A DNA stretch of 64,000 bases, from assembly GCF_000021985.1 (NCBI RefSeq), contig NC_011901.1, forward strand, positions 248,001 to 312,000, read 5' to 3'. The position numbers and the translations under genes are program-made. The notes beneath the pieces were generated by a model. That model was not told the DNA's origin. It saw nothing but the letters and a program-made list of their open reading frames with translations, and searched no databases. Below, piece by piece: positions 24,326 to 33,700 of the stretch. The stretch comes from Thioalkalivibrio sulfidiphilus HL-EbGr7. GTDB taxonomy: Bacteria > Pseudomonadota > Gammaproteobacteria > Ectothiorhodospirales > Ectothiorhodospiraceae. Numbering within the stretch: position 1 is the first letter of the stretch; the number at the start of each line of letters is the position of its first letter.

Positions 24326-27268
24326 TTATTGAGCCGTATCGCGTGTGTTACCAGGCTGTACTGGGGTTCGCGCACCTCGCACGATCTCGAGATAATCGTC
24401 CTCATCGATGTTGTCGATCTGTTCCGGGCGAAGGTATCGTTCGGCGTAGAGCAGATACAGGCGCTCGCGGATGAAGACCTCGAAGAGTTGCGGGTCCAGG
24501 TGGTTTCCACGTGCCATGTCAGCCATGATTTGCAAAGACTCCGAAAGGGTCTTCGCGGGCTTGTAAGGCCTGTCCGCGGCGGTCAGGGCCTCGAACACAT
24601 CGGCGATAGCCAGCACGCGGGCCGGGATGCTGAGTTGCTTCGCGTTCAGGCGTCTGGGATAGCCGGTGCCGTCGAGTTTTTCGTGGTGATTGCCGGCAAT
24701 CTCGGGAACAGGCCGCAGGTGCCGGGGCAGGGGCAGACGATTCAGCATGATGATGGTCTGCACGATGTGGTCGTTGACGTGGAAACGTTCCTCGTCGGTC
24801 AGGGTGCCGCGGGGGATGCTCAAGTTGTGCAGTTCGCCGAGGTTCAAGGCGTGTTTCGGCAAGGACATGTCGAAGCCCCAGAGATTGCGCGGATCGTCCC
24901 GGCTCACTGGGGGGCGGCGCTCGCCCCAGCGCACGATGTGGTCGTGGCGGTCCTGCAGCAGGGTTTCTTCAACAGGCAGTGAGTCGGGCGGGCTGTCTGC
25001 CAGGCGGCGCAGCTCCTCTCCGGACAGGCCGATGCGCTTGTCGAAATGCCGCCACCAACGTTGCTGCGCGATGCGCCGCAGCTCTCCCAGGTGAGCTTCA
25101 TCCATGGACTCCGCACCCAGATTGGCCTGGGCGATCAGGGCATAATCGGATTGAAGTTGCTGCTCTCGCTGGGTGAGTCGTTGCATCAACGCGCCTGCGT
25201 CGCCCCCTTCGGCCAGGCCACGCCAGTAGTCGATGCGGGCATCCCGCAGCAGGACTTCGAAGCGGGTACGGATCTCGTGGATGCGGTTGTACAGGGTCTC
25301 CAGCTTGGTGGCCTTGTCGACCACGTGCTCGGGGCTGGTGATCTTGCCGCAGTCATGCAGCCAGGCAGCCATGCGGAAGGCCTCCATCTCCTCTTCGCTG
25401 AGCTGAAAATCCGCGTAGGGTCCGGTGTCGAGGCTGTTCAGTCGTTCCACCATGCACGTCGCCAGCACGGGTACCCGCTCGCAGTGACCGCTGGTATAGG
25501 GCGATTTGGCATCGATGGCATCCGCCAGCAGCTGGATCACGGCGTCGAGGAGTTTTTTCTGTGCCTCGAACATCTGGCGGGTCTCGATGGCCACGGCCGC
25601 AGTCCCCGAGAGCTCCTCCACGAAGCTACGGAAAGACAGGTCTTGACGGCGCACGCCGTACTCGTCCACGGGTGAGGTGAGCACCAGAAATCCCTGGAGT
25701 TCGCCATCCCTGAGTCGCAGTACCTGGGTGTACAGAGCGTCACTCGGACTCAGGGTGCGACTGACGATGCTAGCGATGGCCGCATCCTGTTCCTGCCAGT
25801 CCTCGGCATCGAGTTGGAAGTGCGAGGAGAGGGGTGAGCGGTCGATCTGGAAATGACCATACCGTGCGACCAGCTGGAAGTGGTTGCTGGCATCGTCAAG
25901 TAGATAGATGGCGCCGCCATCGACCCTGAACGAGGTGACCAGTTGTTCGAGTACGGAGTCGAGCATGTTCACCAGCGATTTTTCCCGGCTCAGGGTCTGA
26001 CTGATGCGCAAGAAATTGTTGATGGTGTGGGACATGCTCTGAAGGGTCTCGTCCAGATGGCATGCCTCGCGGAGGCGGGTGCGAAGCGGGCTCGTTGGGG
26101 TGAAGTCGAACTCCGTCAGCCGACCCACCCGATCCGCCAGTTGTTTCATGGGGCGGGCAATGCGTCGGCCCAGGTACCAGCCAGCGGGGAGGAATAGCAG
26201 GACCAGGAGGATCGCGAGCAATGCCTGGCGAGTGATGATGCGCCTCGCATCTGCGAGCAGTTCATCGCCGGGGATGCTGATCAATATATCGGTGCCACTG
26301 CCTGGAAATGCGGCCAGCGGCATGCGGATGCCGTACCAGGTCTGTCCATCGATGTTGAAATTCACCGCGGTGCCGACGGGAGGCGACATTGTGAACAGAT
26401 GGGCGAGACTCGGTATGCCGACCTCCTCCAGGAGGGGCAGTCTGGGCATGTCCGTGTCGAGGTGCAGGAGCCGCTCCATGTCCGGATAAGCGAGTATCCG
26501 GGCGCCGGGGCTGACGATGGTAGCTTCGGTGCCGGGTGTTAGCCGCATGCGTTGCATCTCCGGACCCAGATCGGCCAGTGCGGCGTCCAGACCCACGACG
26601 GCGCGCCCTCTCGCGCTGGTGCGGGCCAGCGTGATGCCAACCTCCCGCGTGGTGAAGAACACGTAGGGCCGGGTGATGATGATGTCCTGACCCTGTGCGG
26701 CATCCAGATACCAGGGGCGTGTGCGTGGGTCGTAGTGGTAGTCCGGCTGGCTGCGTCGCTCCAGAAGACGCCGGCTGGCATCGTAGAACCACCATTCCCC
26801 GATCAAGTCACCGGCGGCGTCACGGTGGATGGTTTGCACCATGTAGACAGCCGTGGGTGGAGCTGAGAAACGCCGCCGCAGGCTCGGATCATCGATGCTT
26901 CGTACCAGCAGGAATTCGCCGTTGGTGTAGCCCATGTAGAAGGCGCTGATTACCGGGTTGCTGTCCAGAACCTCGAACCCTACCGGCAGACGGTCCATAC
27001 GCGTGGCCATGTCCTGTGCCTCGGCCATGGGGTCGATGCTCAGCAGGCGCAGGGTCACCTCGGCGGGCTGCAACAGGCGACGTACCTGTTCATCGATGGT
27101 GCGTGACAATTGCTGCGCCGCATCGGTGCCCGCGGAGATGAGTAAGCGTTCCGCGGCCTGCTTGCCCTGAAGGAGCAGGAGTACAGTGACGGCCACCATG
27201 GCAAAAACGATGCTGCCGGCGACCAGCGGCTGTAATGAAATGCCTTGCCTGGCCTTGTATCCCTGCAT
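24326..27268 (-). CDS. Membrane Cache-HAMP-GAF-HD-GYP phosphodiesterase with an insertion in the HD-GYP domain
   Basis: 980 residues, a c-di-GMP-specific phosphodiesterase type. TM1 lies at residues 14-35; a periplasmic double-Cache domain runs from about 40 to 350 (RSQPDYHYDPRTRPWYL is typical); TM2 (LLAILLVLLFLPAGWYLGR) is near 365, followed by HAMP. A GAF domain spans about 430-600 (SVLEQLVTSFRVDGGAIYLL). The HD-GYP domain has TSGHCERVPVLA, the HD pair in WLHDCGK near residue 637, then HHEKLDGTGYP near 860 and DVFEALTAADRPYKP. The distance between the HD and HHE motifs is about 217 residues, some 150 more than usual. Start ATG 27268. Confidence 0.93.
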   Translation of the reverse strand: MQGYKARQGISLQPLVAGSIVFAMVAVTVLLLLQGKQAAERLLISAGTDAAQQLSRTIDEQVRRLLQPAEVTLRLLSIDPMAEAQDMATRMDRLPVGFEVLDSNPVISAFYMGYTNGEFLLVRSIDDPSLRRRFSAPPTAVYMVQTIHRDAAGDLIGEWWFYDASRRLLERRSQPDYHYDPRTRPWYLDAAQGQDIIITRPYVFFTTREVGITLARTSARGRAVVGLDAALADLGPEMQRMRLTPGTEATIVSPGARILAYPDMERLLHLDTDMPRLPLLEEVGIPSLAHLFTMSPPVGTAVNFNIDGQTWYGIRMPLAAFPGSGTDILISIPGDELLADARRIITRQALLAILLVLLFLPAGWYLGRRIARPMKQLADRVGRLTEFDFTPTSPLRTRLREACHLDETLQSMSHTINNFLRISQTLSREKSLVNMLDSVLEQLVTSFRVDGGAIYLLDDASNHFQLVARYGHFQIDRSPLSSHFQLDAEDWQEQDAAIASIVSRTLSPSDALYTQVLRLRDGELQGFLVLTSPVDEYGVRRQDLSFRSFVEELSGTAAVAIETRQMFEAQKKLLDAVIQLLADAIDAKSPYTSGHCERVPVLATCMVERLNSLDTGPYADFQLSEEEMEAFRMAAWLHDCGKITSPEHVVDKATKLETLYNRIHEIRTRFEVLLRDARIDYWRGLAEGGDAGALMQRLTQREQQLQSDYALIAQANLGAESMDEAHLGELRRIAQQRWWRHFDKRIGLSGEELRRLADSPPDSLPVEETLLQDRHDHIVRWGERRPPVSRDDPRNLWGFDMSLPKHALNLGELHNLSIPRGTLTDEERFHVNDHIVQTIIMLNRLPLPRHLRPVPEIAGNHHEKLDGTGYPRRLNAKQLSIPARVLAIADVFEALTAADRPYKPAKTLSESLQIMADMARGNHLDPQLFEVFIRERLYLLYAERYLRPEQIDNIDEDDYLEIVRGARTPVQPGNTRDTAQ

Positions 27269-27376
27269 GATGCGTCCTTAGTTGCTTCCAGTGCCATGCC
27301 ACCGTCTCGGGCACCTGGCCTGAGTGTGCCGCAGTGGGCCGAATGACTCAGCGTCCCCCTCTGCGGCTCCATGGTA

Positions 27377-28195
27377 TCAGCAATTGGCCCTGGGCTTGAT
27401 GGCTTCGATGTGGGCGGAAAGCACATAGTCCTCGACGCCGCGCCCAGGCGCCCAGTCCCTGATGAACTCCCTGGATTCATCCTTGGGCGTGATGCGGATG
27501 TCGGAGAATCCCGCCTCGTACAGCATGGCGTGCAGGTCCGCCAGCAGCGGCGCGCCGGCGATGCAGCCGGCGTGGAGCACGGGGTCGTTTCTCATCTCCT
27601 CGGGCAGTTCCGTGCCGGCCACTACGTCGGAGATGGCCAGGCGTCCGCCGGGCCTGAGGATGCGGAAGGCCTCGCGGAACACCTGGGGCTTGTCGGGGGA
27701 GAGGTTGATCACGCAGTTGGAGATGATCACGTCGGCGGCGTTGTCCGCCACCGGCAGGTGCTCGATCTCGCCCAGACGGAACTCCACGTTGTTGAAGCCG
27801 CCCTTCTCGGCATTGGCGCGCGCCTTGCTCACCATGGCGGGGGTCATGTCCACGCCGATCACCTTCCCGGTCACGCCCACCTCGGCCGATGCCAGGAAAC
27901 AGTCGAAACCGCCGCCGCTGCCCAGGTCCACCACCACCTCGCCGGGCTTGAGGCTCGCGATGGCACGGGGGTTGCCGCAGCCAAGCCCCATGTCGGCACC
28001 CTCGGGCACGGTGGCCAGGTCCTGCGCTGAATAACCGAGGCGGGTGGAGATCAGGGTGTTGATGGCGGTGTCATCGGAGACACCGCAGCAACTGGATGCC
28101 TCGCCGCAGCCGTCGCCGCTGTTGCTGGCCTCGGCGACCCTCGCATAGCTCTCGCGCACGTGCTGGCGCAGTTCGTCTGCCTTCTTCTGGCTCAT
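27377..28195 (-). CDS. arsM: Arsenite S-adenosylmethionine methyltransferase ArsM
   Basis: 272-residue cytosolic enzyme that methylates arsenite, giving volatile or less retained species. SAM-binding motif VVDLGSGGGFDCFLA near residue 88, and motif post-I GVDMTP. Conserved Cys expected for As(III) binding: the CC pair in ASSCCGVSD near 35, NCVINLS near 150 and HAGCIAGAP near 210. An ars operon is not adjacent; the gene appears solitary. Start ATG 28195 is followed by MSQKKADELRQHVRESYA, the usual family N-terminus. Confidence 0.92.
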   Translation of the reverse strand: MSQKKADELRQHVRESYARVAEASNSGDGCGEASSCCGVSDDTAINTLISTRLGYSAQDLATVPEGADMGLGCGNPRAIASLKPGEVVVDLGSGGGFDCFLASAEVGVTGKVIGVDMTPAMVSKARANAEKGGFNNVEFRLGEIEHLPVADNAADVIISNCVINLSPDKPQVFREAFRILRPGGRLAISDVVAGTELPEEMRNDPVLHAGCIAGAPLLADLHAMLYEAGFSDIRITPKDESREFIRDWAPGRGVEDYVLSAHIEAIKPRANC

Positions 28196-28342
28196 GGCCT
28201 GATACCTGAATGACTGGGATAGGCCATTATTCTATGCCCGATCCGATTCCACTGCAGTGACTGATCGGTGTTTATGACAACGCGTTGATGAGGGTCATGG
28301 TCAGGGTACCGGGATTGGCCTACGCTCCATGAAAGCTTCCGG

Positions 28343-29635
28343 ATGAGGGGTCTGCTCATGGGTCGTCAGTCAACAAGGCATGTCAGGTCATCAGGCGCAC
28401 GCGCACTCGCAACGGCCGCATTGGCTGCGGTCATGGCGGCGCCCGCGTCGGGCCAGGTGCTCAGTCCCGAGCGGGATCTGCCAGAACCCGCACAGTTGCC
28501 CTCCGCTGAAGCCCCGGCGCCCGAGACGCGCGAGGGTGGATTCAAGTTCACACCGTCCTTCACCTTCGCCTACCAGTACGACGACAACCTCTACGCCACG
28601 GACAGCGACACGGTCAGCGATACCGTGCTGAGGGCGAGACTCAATGGCACGCTGGAATCCCAGTGGCAGCGTCACGCCCTGAAGCTGGAGGCCGGCACCA
28701 CCATTTCCCGCTACATGGATTTCAGTTCCGAGGACACGGAGGATTACTGGCTGAACCTCTCCGGGCGCCGGGACCTCAGCCCGCGGAGCAACCTGTTCGG
28801 CGGCGTCTCGGTCGAGCGCGCCCACGAGGCGCGTGGCACGGCCGAGTCGTTCGGCGGAGACGAGCCGACCCTCTACGACAAGCGACGCATCAACCTGGGT
28901 CTGCGCACCGCATCGGGCGCCAACGGGCTCACCCTGGCGGGCAGCGTGGTGGAGTACGACTATCGCAACACGCCGGCGGGTGGCGGCATCCTGTTCAACG
29001 ATGACCGCGATCGCGTGCATTCCACTTTCGGGGTGCGTGCGAGCCACGACTACAACCCGCGCTGGACCCTCTTCGCCCAGGCCACCTCTGACCTGCGCGA
29101 CTATGACCTGCGCTTTGATGACGCCCTCTACCAGCGTGATTCCTCGGGCTATCGCGTCTCGGTCGGTGCACGATTCGCCGAGGCCCAAAGACTGCAGGCC
29201 GAGTTCATGGTGGGTTACCTGTCCCAGGACTACGACGACCCGCGCTTTGATACGGTGAGCGCGGCGGACTACAAGGCGAGCCTGCGCTGGTTTCTGTCCC
29301 GCAGCAGCCACCTGAGCGTGAATCTGGACCAGTCACTGGAGGAGACCACGTTGCCCGGTTCGCCGGGATACCTGTATCGCAAGCTGAGTGGTTCCTGGAG
29401 CCAGCGGTTCACGGACAGGCTTTTCGGAAAATTCAGCGCGGCATTCGCCACGGCCGATTATCGGCAGGTGGCATTGGAGGATGATTACTACGATCTCGGC
29501 GCGGGGCTGAGCCATGTGCTTGCGAAAGGCATCCTGTTGAACCTGGATTACCGTCATCTGCAGCGGGATTCGAGTCAGCCCGGAGAGGATTTCTCCCGTA
29601 ATCAGTACACGCTGTCCATATCGGGACGTTTCTGA
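28343..29635 (+). CDS. Outer-membrane beta-barrel protein (putative porin, BBP2-like)
   Basis: 430 residues: a signal peptide (TAALAAVMAAPASGQ), a short Pro/Glu-rich linker, then a long series of alternating amphipathic strands starting FKFTPSFTFAYQYDDNLYAT and ending in Phe (YTLSISGRF), the canonical barrel end. The pattern resembles putative beta-barrel porin 2 proteins often linked to exopolysaccharide secretion, but no polysaccharide genes are here. Start ATG 28343; ATG 28358 is equally plausible. Function is not assignable beyond location. Confidence 0.8.
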   Translation: MRGLLMGRQSTRHVRSSGARALATAALAAVMAAPASGQVLSPERDLPEPAQLPSAEAPAPETREGGFKFTPSFTFAYQYDDNLYATDSDTVSDTVLRARLNGTLESQWQRHALKLEAGTTISRYMDFSSEDTEDYWLNLSGRRDLSPRSNLFGGVSVERAHEARGTAESFGGDEPTLYDKRRINLGLRTASGANGLTLAGSVVEYDYRNTPAGGGILFNDDRDRVHSTFGVRASHDYNPRWTLFAQATSDLRDYDLRFDDALYQRDSSGYRVSVGARFAEAQRLQAEFMVGYLSQDYDDPRFDTVSAADYKASLRWFLSRSSHLSVNLDQSLEETTLPGSPGYLYRKLSGSWSQRFTDRLFGKFSAAFATADYRQVALEDDYYDLGAGLSHVLAKGILLNLDYRHLQRDSSQPGEDFSRNQYTLSISGRF

Positions 29636-29878
29636 GGTGCCGCCTTTCACGCAGATGTGCGCGTGGGTAGTTCAAGCAAAGAGTGTCCCGCGTCACGATT
29701 TTTTCGTGCGCTGGAGCACGCTTTACAACATGCATGAATGGAAGTGTGTCGGCCGTCAAGATTCTGGCACTTATCCATGGAGCCTGTACGGTCTATAAGC
29801 GTCTACTAATAGGACTGAAGCAGAAATTATCCAACCTGTGCTTCGGTCGCGATGACTCAATCATATGAGGATTTTGAG

Positions 29879-30226
29879 ATGACGAAGATCAAGACGTTTG
29901 CCGCCGCTGTTGCCCTGGCCTCCCTGTTCACCGGTCCGGTGGCCCTTGCCGATCACAACAGCATCTTCGGAGAAGGCACGGCCAACATGCCGAACGATAT
30001 TCACAACACCCGGATCGACACCATGGGTGACGATGGTGATGCCTTCGCGGACTTCGTGCGCTACGGCGGCGGTGCTGACTCCGTCAACCGTTTTCTGGAT
30101 GACGACAGCAGCTCCCTGGTCGCCTCCATGGGCGGCGGCTCGGTGGACACGTCGCGCGGCGCCAGTGCCGCCGGTGGCTCCGCGATGGGCGGCAGTGATG
30201 TGACCCGCGGCGGTTCGCGTCGCTGA
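29879..30226 (+). CDS. Small exported protein of unknown function
   Basis: 115 residues from ATG 29879 (GAGG ten bases upstream); the frame to 29852 was rejected. The signal peptide is TKIKTFAAAVALASLFTGPVALADHNS. The mature part is acidic (DTMGDDGDAFADFVRYGGGADSV), then Gly/Ser-rich with GG-S repeats, ending basic (RGGSRR). No family recognised. The 243 bp upstream are distinctly less G+C-rich than the neighbours, and a strong terminator follows, so it is probably an independently expressed, abundant product. Confidence 0.7.
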   Translation: MTKIKTFAAAVALASLFTGPVALADHNSIFGEGTANMPNDIHNTRIDTMGDDGDAFADFVRYGGGADSVNRFLDDDSSSLVASMGGGSVDTSRGASAAGGSAMGGSDVTRGGSRR

Positions 30227-30252
30227 TCTGATCTCTGAGCGTTACCTCAACC

Positions 30253-30282
30253 ATGCCCCGCCACAAGGCGGGGCATTTTTTT
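30253..30282 (+). terminator. Rho-independent terminator
   Basis: A 10-bp stem ATGCCCCGCC/GGCGGGGCAT with loop ACAA, followed by a run of seven T. Confidence 0.95.
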
Positions 30283-30363
30283 GTGCGGCGCGCGAGAGAG
30301 TGTCGTGTCTCCGCGGTTCCCCGTGAGCATCGTTTCTTGTGATGGTAAAGCGAAAGACTGGAT

Positions 30364-30690
30364 CCTCTCGCGGAGGCGCAGGGACGCAGAGAAAGTCTTT
30401 TGATCAGAAAACCCTGTCACTCCGTGGCTCCGCGAGAGCGGTCGGATTTGTATATGGACCTGGGGATTCGGTTCAAAAAAAATGGTGTCTCTCGCAAAGC
30501 CGCCAAGACGCGAAGAAGGGCATTTCATGTCATAAACCCCGCGCCGCCGCGTCTTTGCGAGAGAATGCTTTTTTCGGTAGGAAAACCAAAGGCGGTTCTC
30601 CCGCGGAGGCGCAGATTTTGTAGGATGGGCAAAGCAACGCGTGCCTATGCCGAGAGGGTTTGATGGGTGCGCTGCGCTTCACCCATCCTG
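30364..30690. repeat. Hairpin array plus REP element
   Basis: An X-type unit at 30364-30438 (GCG-flavour left arm, CAC-flavour right arm) and a Z-type unit at 30487-30573 (CTCTCGCAAAGCC arms). A truncated left arm near 30595 is interrupted by a REP at 30620-30690 (GTAGGATGGGCAAAGCAACG...CACCCATCC). It accounts for most of the 485-bp gap before hrpA. Confidence 0.85.
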
Positions 30691-30711
30691 CGAGCTTCAC
30701 GAGAGGTGGGT

Positions 30712-33700
30712 TTAAGCTCCCCCCTTGTCCAACGACTTGCGCGCCTCCTCCAGCCGCTTCACCGAGGCCTTCTCGATCGTGCCGAGTTCCTGGGCGAACA
30801 GACCCACGCGCAGTTCCTCGATGAGCCAGCGGTAATGCACCAGCGCCTCTGATGGCGCATCACCCGCGGCCACGAGCCGCGCCTTGCAGTCCTCCCATAA
30901 AGGCTCCACGTCCACGCGCATGCGCCGGTCCTTGTCGGGGGCATGATCCAGGCGCTCCAGGCGTTTCTCGATGGCGGCGAGATAGCGGGGGATCTGCTCC
31001 AGCCACGGGCGCGGTGTCTCCCGCACGAAGTGCGGCCGCACCAGGTGATCCAGCTGGTCGCGGATGTCGGCGGCCGCCTCGATCCAGGACAGGGGCAGGT
31101 TGCCCTTGAGCCGCGCGCGGATGCGCTGGTAGGGGCCGAGGATGCGCGCGCTCAGCTCGCACAGGGCCTGGGTCTCGGACACCAGTTCGCCGCGGCCCGC
31201 TTCGAGCCGGGCCTCGAAGCCTTCCCGGTCCCGGGGCCAGGGCTCGGCCATGAACACCCGCTCCACGCCGGCGAACGCCAGGTCATCCTTGAGGGCGTCG
31301 CAGCGGTCCACGGGGTTGTACTGCAGACACAGGGTCTGGATGCCGGGCAGGTTGCGGTAGAGGTATTTCACCGGCTCCCGGGCGCGCAGCATGAACAGGC
31401 GCCTGAGCCCTGCCCGGTGGATCTGTCGCGCCTTGGCGGGACTGTCGGCCAGGGTGAGGTCCACATGGTCAATGCGATCGACCAGGGCCGGATAGCCGCG
31501 TAGCTGCGCACCGTGCTGTTCGAAGCCCACGTGATCCGGCAGCTCGCCGAAGTCCCAGTCCATGAGCCCCTGCCGTTCGAATCCCCGGGGGCGCTGGGCG
31601 GCGAAGCTCTCACGGGCCCGGCCGGAGAGCCGGTCACGCAGCTCGGCAAGATCCCGTCCGGTGGCCAGGGTCTGGTTCTTCCTGTCCACCACCCGGTAGC
31701 GCAGTTGCAGGTGCGGCTCCAGGGTCTCCGGGCGCCAGGCATCGGCGGGGATCTCGGTGCCGGTGATGGCGCGCAGCACACGGGACAGGGCGAGGGTCAG
31801 CGGGCCGTCGGGTGGGCCCAGGCGGCCCAGGCACGCATGGGCGAAATCGGGTGCGGGCACGAAGTTGCGGCGCAGGCCCTTGGGCAGGCTCTTGATCAGC
31901 GCGGTGAGCTTTTCCTCCAGCAGGCCGGGCACCAGCCATTCGCCCACGTAGGGATCGAGACCGTTGAGCGCGGCCAGGGGCACGGTGAGCGTCACGCCGT
32001 CGTCCTCCGCGCCGGGCTCGAAGCGATAGGAGAGCGGCAGGCGGATGCCGCCGGTCTCCAGGTGGTCGGGGAAGCGTTCCGGGCCCAGGGTGCCGGTGTC
32101 CTGTTGCAGCAGGGCCTCGCGGCTGAGCTTGAGGATCTGCGGGTCGTCCCGCTCCGCCTGTTTGCGCCAGCGCTCGAAGGAGGCGGCGTCGTGCACCTCG
32201 GCGGGGATGCGGGCGTCGTAGAAGTCGTAGAGCACCTGTTCGTCCGCCAGCAGGTCCCGGCGCCGGCCCCGGGCCTCCAGGTCCTCGATCTCCCGGATCA
32301 GGGCCAGGTTGTGCTTGAGCGCCGCTGCCTGGCTGCGCAGCCGCCCGGCCACCAGGCCCTCGCGGATGAACACCCGGCGCGCATCGGCGGGATCGATGCG
32401 CCCGTAGTTCACGCGCTTCTTCGGGTGCACCGTGAGCCCGTAGAGGGTGACCCGGTCGTAGGCGCCCACGGTGCCCCGGCGCTCCTCGAAGTGGGGCTCG
32501 AAGTAGTGATGCTTGAGCTGGTGGGGCGCGACCGTCTCCAGCCACTCGGGCCGGATGGCGGCGCACTCCCGGGCATAGACCTTGGTGGTCTCGGCGATCT
32601 CCGCGGCCATGACCCAGGCGGGCGCCTTCTTGAACAGGCCCGAGGCCGGGTGGATGTGAAAGCGGCGGTTGCGCGCGCCCAGGTAGTCGCCACGTTCGGT
32701 CTTGAGGCCCACCTGGCTCACCAGGCCGGCGAGCAGGGCGCGGTGGATGGCCTCCGGCTCCGCCGGCTGCTGGTTTTCCTTGAGCCCCAGTTCCCCGAGG
32801 GCCTGGCGCAGTTGCCCGTGCAGATCCTGCCACTCGCGCATGCGGATGAAGGAGAGAAACCCTTCCCGGCACCAGGCGCGCAGCTTGGCCCTGGTGAGGT
32901 GGCGCTGCTGCTCGCGCCAGTCGTCCCAGAGCTTCAGCCAGCTAAGAAAATCCGAGCCCGCCTCCCGGTAACGGGCGTGGGCCTCGTCCGCCGCCTGGCG
33001 TTTTTCGGCGGGACGCTCCCGGGGGTCCTGGATGGCCAGGAAGGCGACGATGCGCAGCAGTTCCACCACCGCGCCCTCTCGCCCGGCGGCCAGGAGCATG
33101 GCGCCCAGGCGAGGGTCCACCGGCAGGCGGGCGAGCTTGCGGCCGGTGCCGGTGATGCGGTGTCTGCCGTCCACCGCGCCCAGTTCCTCCAGCAGCTTGA
33201 AGCCGTCGCGGATCAGGCGCGGGTCCGGCGGGTCCACGAAGGGGAAGTGTTCCGGATCGCCCAGGCCCAGGTTGGCCATCTGCAGGATCACCGAGGCCAG
33301 GTTGGAGCGCAGGATCTCCGGGTCGGTGAACGCGGGGCGCAGGGTGAAATCGTCCTCCGAGTACAGGCGGATGCACACGCCCGGTCCCAGACGGCCGCAG
33401 CGGCCGGAACGCTGATTGGCGGAGGCCTGGGACACCGGCTCGAGCGACAGGCGCTGCACCCGGGAGCGCCAGGCATAGCGGGCGATGCGCGCCAGACCCG
33501 TGTCCACCACGTAACGGATGCCCGGCACTGTGAGCGCGGTCTCCGCCACGTTGGTGGCCAGAACCACGCGCCGGCCCGTGTGGGGGGCGAAGACCTTGTT
33601 CTGCTCGGTGGCCGAGAGGCGCGCGTACAGGGGCAGGATCTCGGTGTGCCTGGGGTGATGCTTGCGCAGGGCCTCCGCCGCCTCGCGGATCTCCCGCTCG

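Noticed and set aside
29765-29782. Sigma-54 promoter before the small exported protein
   Set aside because: TGGCAC is present but the -12 TTGC element is not at the required spacing.
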